The position numbers were made by a program, and so were the translations under genes. The notes below the pieces were generated by a model that saw only the letters and a list, made by a program, of their open reading frames with translations, had not been told where the DNA came from and made no database searches. Of a stretch of 32,937 nucleotides of DNA, positions 26,927 to 32,937 are shown in pieces. This DNA comes from Methanomassiliicoccales archaeon (GTDB taxonomy: Archaea; Thermoplasmatota; Thermoplasmata; SG8-5): contig DAOVXH010000002.1 of assembly GCA_030636255.1 (NCBI GenBank), positions 1-32,937 on the forward strand. The letters run 5' to 3'. How positions within the stretch are numbered: position 1 is the first letter of the stretch; the number at the start of each line of letters is the position of its first letter.

Positions 26927-27808
26927 TTATGCCGGTATGATTGACACTACTGTAATCTTGAAGACCAGTGTTTTTCCAACAACCTCTTTATTGTAATCCG
27001 CTGTATATGTACCTTCACTCAGATTAACATCAGTAATAAGGAACTGCCCTATCTGGTCAATTCCAGACAACTCGCCTTCATCTTCGGAACTTAAGAGATG
27101 CTTAATTACTATCTCTCCAGTTCCATTGTTTACATTTGTATCTATGGATATCACCTTGGAATTCCAGTTACCATCAATGCTCACTATCTCCCCTACCATG
27201 GGGTTATGTTTGAGCATTATATGCTGTGATACCGGGTCAATATAGAAAACCGTCATGTTCCAGCCATAAACATTGCTTTCTACAGTTGTGCCAACTATTG
27301 GTTCCACCTGATAGATTTCCTGGAAAGCCGAGTAATTGGTTAACCAGTCATAGATTGGTACGGTCTGGGTGAGTGGCCTTGTTTCAATTAGATCCTCATT
27401 TGCATAGCCATATGCCTCTTCTGTAGGTATTGTGAGCATCCTTGTCTGATTGATGCCCATTCCTACTACTCCATTATCGAAACCCTGTATCATCTGACCT
27501 TCACCTACTGTGAAGCTCAATGGATTGAATGGAGCGGTAGAAGAAAAGGAGAGGCTTTTTGGATATAGCGTATGGTTTTCAGCAACGCTCTGGAGAGATG
27601 TATCAAATACTGTTCCATCCTCGAACATGCCTACGTAATCGACACTTATCTGGTCACCTATTTGAACGGTGAGTCCAGATTCCACTGGATCATGGGTTGT
27701 TGATAATGCACCATATGCGGCATAACCACCTGCTATCACCAGTGCTACTACAACGATGAAAGCTATTGCCATAAATTCCCATCTTTTCCAGATGCTGTCA
27801 TTTGCCAT
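26927..27808 (-). CDS. Membrane-anchored FKBP-type peptidyl-prolyl isomerase
   Basis: 293 aa. An N-terminal membrane helix (~12-35) anchors the rest outside the cell. The FKBP domain starts at VQIGDQISVDYVGMFEDGTVFDTS and continues with FTVGEGQMIQGFDNGVVGMGINQTRMLTIPTEEAYGY. The last strand of the fold, GKTLVFKITVV, appears only at the C-terminus, so about 130 residues are inserted after the AYGY flap, as in long archaeal FKBPs with an extra chaperone-like domain. It probably helps fold exported proteins. The ATG has GAGGAT 6 bases upstream. Sequons are present (NHT, NQT, NYS, NMT, NGT). Confidence 0.93.
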   Translation of the reverse strand: MANDSIWKRWEFMAIAFIVVVALVIAGGYAAYGALSTTHDPVESGLTVQIGDQISVDYVGMFEDGTVFDTSLQSVAENHTLYPKSLSFSSTAPFNPLSFTVGEGQMIQGFDNGVVGMGINQTRMLTIPTEEAYGYANEDLIETRPLTQTVPIYDWLTNYSAFQEIYQVEPIVGTTVESNVYGWNMTVFYIDPVSQHIMLKHNPMVGEIVSIDGNWNSKVISIDTNVNNGTGEIVIKHLLSSEDEGELSGIDQIGQFLITDVNLSEGTYTADYNKEVVGKTLVFKITVVSIIPA

Positions 27809-27861
27809 GTGTAATCCTCAAGCCTCTTATTCTTTGAATTTCCGATGAAATTCATTTGTTT

Positions 27862-28116
27862 TTAGAGATTTTTTATCATGTCGGAAACAAAGTTCTTGAG
27901 CTCATCATCATCTGGTATGGTCAATGACTTCTTGAACCTTGCACTTCCGTCTGGCAGGAAATATCCTCTAGATACGGAAATGAACTCATTCACTCCGTCA
28001 TCTGTAACTGCCTTCTTCCTGGCCACTTCCAAGAAGTTGTTTCTTCCAAAATTCTTTCTCTCTGATCCTATGGTCTCAAATTCGACACTCGCTTTTGGTG
28101 CGTAATCATCTGACAT
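27862..28116 (-). CDS. Small conserved-looking protein of unknown function
   Basis: 84 aa, charged, with no membrane helix. It contains FGRNNFLEVARKKA (~23-36), a strand ISVSRGYFLPDGSARFKKSLTI (~46-67) and a C-terminal amphipathic helix. The strand-rich middle followed by a helix faintly recalls PC4/YdbC-type single-strand nucleic acid binders, but this is a weak guess from pattern only. The start is well supported by GAGGGAT 5-6 bases before the ATG and a good TATA box. It lies between an FKBP gene and rfcS, with its own promoter. Confidence 0.75.
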   Translation of the reverse strand: MSDDYAPKASVEFETIGSERKNFGRNNFLEVARKKAVTDDGVNEFISVSRGYFLPDGSARFKKSLTIPDDDELKNFVSDMIKNL

Positions 28117-28142
28117 TTTTTATCCCTCATATATTTTTTTGC

Positions 28143-28188
28143 ACCCTCGGTAGGGTTGAAGGCGGAGATTTCCTTATTTATTATAAAG
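28143..28188 (-). promoter_or_regulatory. Promoter of the 84-aa gene with a palindrome at the likely start site
   Basis: On the minus strand CTTTATAATAAATAAGG lies at 28172-28188, and about 20-25 bases downstream is the inverted repeat ACCCT-ACCG-AGGGT (28143-28156). The repeat would lie at the transcription start, a typical archaeal repressor position, or form the first hairpin of the mRNA. Confidence 0.5.
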
Positions 28189-28219
28189 GTTTGTATTGGA
28201 TAACTATATTAATAGATAT

Positions 28220-29182
28220 TTATCTCTGAATTTCCTTGCCTATTAGAGCAAAGAAGGCAATAAGTGATTCCAACTGGATGCGGCTATTGCTTCCCTCAAC
28301 CATGCGGAATTCTACCTCTCCCATCTTATCCATGAGCCTGACCTTTCCCAATTCGGAGATTTCCAGCTCAAAGACGCTGCGATGCATCTGACGTATCACA
28401 TCCTCGCCAGAAAGCCCATACTCAACAAGCAGCTTGTCCAGTGAGTCCCTGGCTTCAACAAATTTGCCTTCCAGTGCCAGTTCCATCATTTTCATTATGT
28501 CCTTTGGCCGGCCGGTGGCACTTGTCTTGAACACAGTGTCAGAATCAACCTTTCCTCCAAGTGCAGAGGATACCTGAAATACATTTGTTGCCTTTCTCAG
28601 ATCGCCGCCAGCCACGTAAAGGAGGGCTTCCAGACCATCATCTGTGATTTCAATTTTTTCTGCCTTGGCAATGCGCTTTATGTATTCGATAACGTCCTTT
28701 GGAAGCAGGGGCCTGAATCTAAAAACAGCGCATCTGGACTGAATCGGGTCAATGATTTTTGAAGAATAATTGCATGATAGAACGAAACGACATGTACCGG
28801 AGTACTTTTCCATGGTCCTGCGAAGGGCGGCCTGGGCGTCCGAGGTCAGTGCATCGGCCTCGTCCAGGAAGATAATCTTGAAAGAAGTGGCACCCAGTGG
28901 AGCGGTCCTGGCAAAGTCCTTTATTGTCTTGCGAACAACATCAATACCTCTCTGGTCAGAAGCATTTAGCTCCTGAAAATTAGTGTGCCAGTCATCACCG
29001 AACATCTGCTTGGTAAGTGCAATGGCGCAGGTGGTTTTTCCGGTTCCAGCAGGTCCAGCGAACATTAGATGGGGCATATTAGTGGTGCCAACATATGCCT
29101 TCAAACGTTCAACTATCTCAGTATGACCAACAACATCTTCTAGAATTTTCGGGCGGTATTTCTCAATCCACAGTTCTTTCAT
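28220..29182 (-). CDS. rfcS: Replication factor C small subunit
   Basis: 320 aa, the family length. It is part of the clamp loader that opens PCNA on primed DNA using ATP. Seen: WIEKYRPKILEDVVGH at the start, Walker A GPAGTGKTT (43-51), Walker B FLDEAD (105-110), the arginine-finger SRC motif (149-151), and the C-terminal collar domain. The start ATG has AGGTGG 5 bases upstream, and this site overlaps the end of the preceding TPR gene; the gap is 8 bases, so the two are co-transcribed. No PCNA or large-subunit gene is in the window. Confidence 0.97.
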   Translation of the reverse strand: MKELWIEKYRPKILEDVVGHTEIVERLKAYVGTTNMPHLMFAGPAGTGKTTCAIALTKQMFGDDWHTNFQELNASDQRGIDVVRKTIKDFARTAPLGATSFKIIFLDEADALTSDAQAALRRTMEKYSGTCRFVLSCNYSSKIIDPIQSRCAVFRFRPLLPKDVIEYIKRIAKAEKIEITDDGLEALLYVAGGDLRKATNVFQVSSALGGKVDSDTVFKTSATGRPKDIMKMMELALEGKFVEARDSLDKLLVEYGLSGEDVIRQMHRSVFELEISELGKVRLMDKMGEVEFRMVEGSNSRIQLESLIAFFALIGKEIQR

Positions 29183-29190
29183 GAGACCAC

Positions 29191-30990
29191 CTATTTATTG
29201 ACAACTACCTGGAACTCAGGAGTATCTCTGACCTGATCGAAGGACGGGTCAGTCTTTGCCCTTTCCCTGAACTCCTCTTCAATATCAGCCGAACGGGTAA
29301 GGAAAGGCACTACCAGCTTCAAATTACCCTTCATGGCCTCTGCTGTGGACTTGTAATACCATGCAGCGGCATTGTTCATCTCTCTCTTCACCACTTCATT
29401 GAGGGAAGCAGTACAATCGTCGTATCTACCGGCCTTGAAATGGGCCGCTCCCTTGGTCAGGTACGCATCTATATCATCACCGTCAATGGCAATAAGCTGG
29501 TCAAAGGTTGCAATAGCATCATCATATTTTTCCAGTACAAATTGCACTGAGCCCTTGTTATGCAATGCAACAGTATCGGTAGATACCAGCTCCACTGATT
29601 TTGTGAAATATTCAAGCGCCTTATCATAATCATCATTTTCGAAATAATGGTCTCCAGCATCATTGTAAAGGCCGGCATTGTCCGGGTCTGCTGCTATCTT
29701 TGTTTCCCACGGGCCCATCTGCTCAGGTTCAGCTACGGGTTCTTCCACAACAGGTTCCGGTGCCGGTTCCTCAGCGACCTCTGGAGCAGCTACTGGTTCT
29801 TCCATAACTGGCTCTGGTGCAGGCTCTTCCATAACAGGTGCTTCCTCCTGTGCTGGCTCTGCTACTTCCATAGGCACTTCCACAACTACTTCTGGAGCAG
29901 GTTCTTCTGCCACTGGTTCATCTGAACTCGATGGCTCTTCAATAACTGGTTCTGGTTCGGCTGGTGCCAGTTCAATCTCCGGCTCTTCCATTGGCACTGG
30001 TGTTGCCTCCACGGAAATATCTGGTGCTATCACTTCAGCCTCTGGTGCAGGTTCTTCTATTGCAATCTCCGCAACAGCAGGTTCTGCTCCGGCAGGCCTG
30101 AGCTCTGCCAATTTGGACTTGTAATCTTCATTGTCCGGTGCCAGACTGGTTAATTTCTGATAAATTTCAGTGGCTTCGTCACTCTTTCCCTCTGACAGGA
30201 GATGTTCTACTTTCTTTTCCAGAAGGCCTATATCATCTGGCCTCAGTTCAAGAAGCTTGTCAACAGCTGTCATATTATTGGGATTCAGTTCCAGAACCTT
30301 CTCATATACCTCTGGTTCCTTCACCAGGTAGCCCAGTCTAAGGTATGCCTCTATTGCATCCGAGGTATTGCCCTCGGCAACAAGGAGCTCAGCACGCTTT
30401 CGCCACAGCCCAGGATCCTTTGGATTCTTTTTGAGCTTGTTTGTGATGGTTTCCAGGTCTACCGGAGATAATTCATCCAGCTTATTTTTGAACTCCTGGT
30501 TATCAGGTGCTATCTCCACCATCTTTTCCAACATCTCAGCAGCATCGTCCTCTTTTTTGCTCATAATGAGAGCATCAACCTTATTCTCCATGGCCTCAAG
30601 GTTATTTTCCTCGTATTTCAGAACCTCATCAAAGCACATGACTGCATAATTCAACATTGCGCCACTCTTCATGTGGACAATACCACGACTCATCCAGGCA
30701 TCAGTATTCTTGGGATTAAGTTGGGTTGCCTTGTCAAAACATTCAACTGCCCTATCTGGTTCTCCAGTTTCAAAGAGACCATGGCCAGTTCTTGTGAAAA
30801 GTGATGAGTATTCCTCTGGATTTTCTGCAATTCCTTCTTCCCGGTAAAGATATCTATGGCCACGTCTGTATTCAGAAGCTGCCTTGTCAAGGTCACCACC
30901 TTTCAGATGGGCGTCCGCCTCGTCAAGCAGTTCCTCGATGGCTGCAACGGCCTTGCTTTTTTTATCTTTCTTACCACCAAAAATAGGCAT
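29191..30990 (-). CDS. TPR protein with a long Pro/Glu-rich linker
   Basis: 599 aa, cytoplasmic. The N-terminal half (~15-295) has TPR-type helical pairs (for example AVECFDKATQLNPKNTDAWMSRG and EIYQKLTSLAPDNEDYKSKL). Residues ~300-425 are an acidic, Pro-rich, probably disordered linker, and 428-599 hold further TPRs (YDKALEYFTKSVELVSTDTVALHNKG). Such proteins mediate protein contacts; no specific partner can be named. It is directly upstream of rfcS in one operon. The ATG follows GGAG by about 9 bases. Confidence 0.9.
   Translation of the reverse strand: MPIFGGKKDKKSKAVAAIEELLDEADAHLKGGDLDKAASEYRRGHRYLYREEGIAENPEEYSSLFTRTGHGLFETGEPDRAVECFDKATQLNPKNTDAWMSRGIVHMKSGAMLNYAVMCFDEVLKYEENNLEAMENKVDALIMSKKEDDAAEMLEKMVEIAPDNQEFKNKLDELSPVDLETITNKLKKNPKDPGLWRKRAELLVAEGNTSDAIEAYLRLGYLVKEPEVYEKVLELNPNNMTAVDKLLELRPDDIGLLEKKVEHLLSEGKSDEATEIYQKLTSLAPDNEDYKSKLAELRPAGAEPAVAEIAIEEPAPEAEVIAPDISVEATPVPMEEPEIELAPAEPEPVIEEPSSSDEPVAEEPAPEVVVEVPMEVAEPAQEEAPVMEEPAPEPVMEEPVAAPEVAEEPAPEPVVEEPVAEPEQMGPWETKIAADPDNAGLYNDAGDHYFENDDYDKALEYFTKSVELVSTDTVALHNKGSVQFVLEKYDDAIATFDQLIAIDGDDIDAYLTKGAAHFKAGRYDDCTASLNEVVKREMNNAAAWYYKSTAEAMKGNLKLVVPFLTRSADIEEEFRERAKTDPSFDQVRDTPEFQVVVNK
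29716..30093 (-). repeat. Low-complexity Pro/Glu/Ala-rich linker coding repeat
   Basis: About 125 residues made of irregular repeats of E-E-P-(A/V)-(A/P)-E-(P/V)-V. The opposite strand shows a false Gly/Ser-rich open frame here. The repeats are prone to slippage and length change. Confidence 0.7.
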
Positions 30991-31045
30991 CTCACAATCT
31001 CCGTATGTCTCTCATCAAATATACAGTCTCAGTAATTGTTTAATT

Positions 31046-31055
31046 GTTTATAAAC
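31046..31055 (-). promoter_or_regulatory. Probable TATA box for the TPR-rfcS operon
   Basis: GTTTATAAAC (itself palindromic) lies about 55-65 bases before the TPR gene start, so transcription would start near 31028. The rest of 30991-31165 holds a second, plus-strand AT-rich box (31137-31144) about 25 bases before the RING-like gene, which therefore looks leaderless. Confidence 0.5.
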
Positions 31056-31165
31056 CCTTCGTCAGATGAGCCATTGGACATAATATAGCCTGCCCTCACG
31101 GAATAGATTAATTTGCAAAAAATCAGGCCGCAAAGTTAATTATCCTTTGAAGTTTCGCCTTCACC

Positions 31166-31672
31166 ATGGTGGAGAGACTAATACGCAGGTCCAGGTCAAG
31201 GCTAAGAAGGCCATTGCCGCCTCCCCCGAAGGAGCCAGTGCCACATATCCCAAAAAAACCAATACTGGCCTCAACTGGAACCAGGGTTGATAGATTGTGT
31301 GCAATTTGTCTGGGAAAGCTCAGCCCTGGAGTTGCCATAACATTCTGTAATTGTGGTAAATTCTTTCATCTGGATTGTATTTCCGAGGTGAAAATCTGTC
31401 CAATATGCCAGGAGGAGATGGAATTCAGCCATATTGTGGTTGAGGAGGATGCCGCCCCCCAGGACCAGGAAATTACCGATTATGAGGAAGATATTATTGA
31501 GTTAGTGTTCCAGTGCCCCTTGTGCCAGGAATATGTTGATGAGGATGCTGCGGAGTGCAAATGCGGAGCGCAGTTTGACACGGAAGTGGAAATATACACA
31601 TGCCCAGAATGTGATGAAGAAGTCGAGCCAGATGTTTCTGCCTGTCCACATTGCAATGTTGACTTCGGATGA
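31166..31672 (+). CDS. RING/PHD-like zinc finger plus zinc-ribbon protein
   Basis: 168 aa. A basic, Pro-rich head (1-44) is followed by a C4HC3 finger with ligands C45, C48, C61, C63, H68, C71, C78 and C81. Then comes an acidic linker (~88-113) and two zinc-ribbon-like pairs: C117/C120 with C131/C133, and C146/C149 with C160/C163. The finger spacing, C-X2-C-X12-C-X-C-X4-H-X2-C-X6-C-X2-C, is identical to that in the 1,580-aa protein at 21137-25879. Such fingers bind protein or nucleic acid, or act in ubiquitin-type transfer in eukaryotes; no E1 or E2 gene is seen here, so a ligase role is not supported. It lies 111 bases upstream of pcc1. Confidence 0.85.
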   Translation: MVERLIRRSRSRLRRPLPPPPKEPVPHIPKKPILASTGTRVDRLCAICLGKLSPGVAITFCNCGKFFHLDCISEVKICPICQEEMEFSHIVVEEDAAPQDQEITDYEEDIIELVFQCPLCQEYVDEDAAECKCGAQFDTEVEIYTCPECDEEVEPDVSACPHCNVDFG

Positions 31673-31783
31673 CTACACTGCGTGTAATCACCCTCTCGTG
31701 AATTATTGCTTTTTTATTGCCGATAGAAAAATTCATGATTTGATAGAACAAAACGTTAATACCGGAAGCTTATCCACCCTCAT

Positions 31784-32020
31784 ATGCGAGCAGATGTCCG
31801 CATTGATGCTGAAGATAAAGCTCAAATGCTGGCCAATGCCCTCCGGCCGGAAATGGAACAAGAGGTTTCCAGAACCAGAGTAGATATTAGGGCAGAAGGC
31901 AGTGAGCTAATAATCAGCATACAGGCAGAGGATGTGGTGGCCCTTAGGGCGTCCCTGAATTCCTACCTTCGGTGGACAAAGCTTGCAATTGACAGTCAAG
32001 AAGCAATTGGAGATGAATAA
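31784..32020 (+). CDS. pcc1: KEOPS complex subunit Pcc1
   Basis: 78 aa, the length of archaeal Pcc1. It resembles the family in the N-terminal strand, the pattern I-x-A-E-G-S-E-L-I-I-S-I-x-A-E-D, and the helix V-V-A-L-R-A-S-L-N-S-Y-L-R-W. KEOPS makes the t6A modification on ANN-decoding tRNAs; Pcc1 is its dimerising subunit. No clear ribosome site precedes the ATG. The next gene begins one base after its stop. Confidence 0.88.
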   Translation: MRADVRIDAEDKAQMLANALRPEMEQEVSRTRVDIRAEGSELIISIQAEDVVALRASLNSYLRWTKLAIDSQEAIGDE

Positions 32021-32021
32021 G

Positions 32022-32378
32022 ATGGCAGCAGATATGGATGCAGAGATGCAGAACAAGCTCATGCAATTTCAACAGGTCCAGCAACAGGTCCAGGTTATTG
32101 CCCAGCAAAAATACCAGATTGACGTTCAGGTTACAGAGATTGAAAAGACCATGGATGAACTGGACAAGGTAAAGAAAGGCGCAGAGATTTACAAGAGCGT
32201 TGGAACAATTCTCGTGAGAAATGATGACAAGGATACCTTGAAAAAGGAGCTGGAAGAGAAGAAAGAGACCCTGGAAATACGCATAAAAACCCTGACAAAA
32301 CAGGAAAAGACACTCAGGGAAATGCATCAGAACCTTCAGGAAGAGCTCACAAAGGCATTCCAGAAAGAGCAAGCATGA
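32022..32378 (+). CDS. pfdB: Prefoldin beta subunit
   Basis: 118 aa with two long coiled coils (helices ~1-45 and ~75-118) around a beta-hairpin (AEIYKSVGTILVRND), the beta-prefoldin layout. It forms a hexamer with prefoldin alpha that holds unfolded proteins for the chaperonin. The start is the ATG at 32022, directly after the pcc1 stop with GGAG 9 bases upstream; this gives the usual length. A TTG at 31983 and an ATG at 32013 are in frame but overlap pcc1. Its stop overlaps the next start (ATGA). Confidence 0.94.
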   Translation: MAADMDAEMQNKLMQFQQVQQQVQVIAQQKYQIDVQVTEIEKTMDELDKVKKGAEIYKSVGTILVRNDDKDTLKKELEEKKETLEIRIKTLTKQEKTLREMHQNLQEELTKAFQKEQA

Positions 32379-32937
32379 GCAAAAGTCCAGCAGAAATAAT
32401 CAGAACCGACCTTGAGAAGCAAAACAAGGTCATTTTTCTTCATTCCAATGCAGATTTGGACTCGGTTGGCAGTGCAATTGCCATCCAGTTATTTTTTGGC
32501 AATGCCAGATTATGCGCACCGGCTGGAGTATCCCATCTCGGTAAAAAATTACTGAACGATATGGACATTGATTTTTCAGAGCAGTTTGACCTTCAGGACG
32601 AGCTGCCAGTTATTGTAGATGCACATGGAGATTCCTCCCTGGGCTATGGTGGAATTGACTGGCCAGAGGCAGTAATCATTGACCATCACCGATTAATGGG
32701 TGAACTGATTGCCAAAGATTCATACCTTGACGAAACAGCAACCTCGACCTGCGAATTGATATGGGAAGTTTTAGGAAAGCCAAAGGAACTGGATGAGAAA
32801 ATAGGCATGGCATTGATGGCAGGAATTCTTGCAGATACCGGTCATTTGAGAAGAGGCTCACACAGAACACTGGCAGCTGCCTCGGAGATACTTTTAGCAT
32901 CTAATTTGTGCATGGACGACCTTGTTCAGGTATTTGA
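32375..32937 (+). CDS. DHH-family phosphoesterase, C-terminus off the right edge
   Basis: 187 residues are visible and the frame is open at the edge. DHH motifs are HSNADLDS (23-30), a single Asp at VDAHG (82) and the signature DHH at 103-105, followed by GILADTGHLRR, all metal-binding. The family includes RecJ-like nucleases and nano-RNA or cyclic dinucleotide phosphodiesterases; the missing C-terminal DHHA1 region would be needed to choose. It overlaps prefoldin beta by 4 bases (ATGA), so it is in the same operon. The pcc1-pfdB-DHH order is a known euryarchaeal neighbourhood. Confidence 0.9.
   Translation, partial: MSKSPAEIIRTDLEKQNKVIFLHSNADLDSVGSAIAIQLFFGNARLCAPAGVSHLGKKLLNDMDIDFSEQFDLQDELPVIVDAHGDSSLGYGGIDWPEAVIIDHHRLMGELIAKDSYLDETATSTCELIWEVLGKPKELDEKIGMALMAGILADTGHLRRGSHRTLAAASEILLASNLCMDDLVQVF

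Noticed and set aside
29678..30124. Gly/Ser/Thr-rich frame on the plus strand
   Set aside because: It is the antisense reading of the Pro/Glu-rich linker of the TPR protein, which is repetitive and so open in several frames.

Overview
The window reads as archaeal chromosome, most likely from the Thermoplasmatota (Thermoplasmata-related Euryarchaeota), AT-rich and without rRNA. Direct indications are archaeal information-processing genes (replication factor C small subunit, prefoldin beta, the KEOPS subunit Pcc1, a DHH phosphoesterase), an archaeal oligosaccharyltransferase (AglB/STT3), two-subunit pyruvate carboxylase, TATA-box promoters, and a mix of GGTGA-type ribosome binding sites and apparently leaderless starts. 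The lineage is an inference from gene content; no phylogeny was run.

Layout. 1-9000 (minus strand) is an envelope region: a partial AAA ATPase with an extra domain inserted between Walker A and Walker B, a small membrane-anchored surface protein, and a giant AglB (about 2,380 aa) whose catalytic part is followed by a long tail of Ig-like repeats. 9008-9290 holds a tRNA-Arg(CCT) preceded by a short, strongly structured non-coding stretch. 9291-12443 encodes a secreted beta-helix protein carrying an endonuclease I domain. 12537-16496 holds a DUF362 ferredoxin-like protein and two glutamine synthetase-family genes. 16493-21027 (minus) is a biotin cluster: pycB-pycA-cupin-birA. 21137-25879 encodes a 1,580-aa helical-repeat protein ending in a RING/PHD-like zinc finger. 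26071-30990 has a PAP2 membrane phosphatase, a membrane-anchored FKBP, a small unknown protein, and a TPR protein next to rfcS. 31166-32937 (plus) contains a RING-like/zinc-ribbon protein followed by the tight pcc1-pfdB-DHH cluster, which runs off the right edge.

How the genes fit together. PycB and PycA would carboxylate pyruvate to oxaloacetate, and BirA would load biotin onto Lys577 of PycB. Two glutamine synthetase paralogues serve nitrogen assimilation or a related gamma-glutamyl ligation. AglB and its small partner probably act at the cell surface. The nuclease suggests use or processing of extracellular DNA.

The most unusual features are the AglB fusion with a sequon-rich tail, the same C4HC3 zinc finger with identical spacing in two otherwise unrelated proteins (the 1,580-aa protein and the 168-aa protein), the ATPase with an inserted domain, and the structured RNA candidate upstream of the tRNA. 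No intergenic stretch exceeds 300 bases, and I saw no mobile element or CRISPR array.
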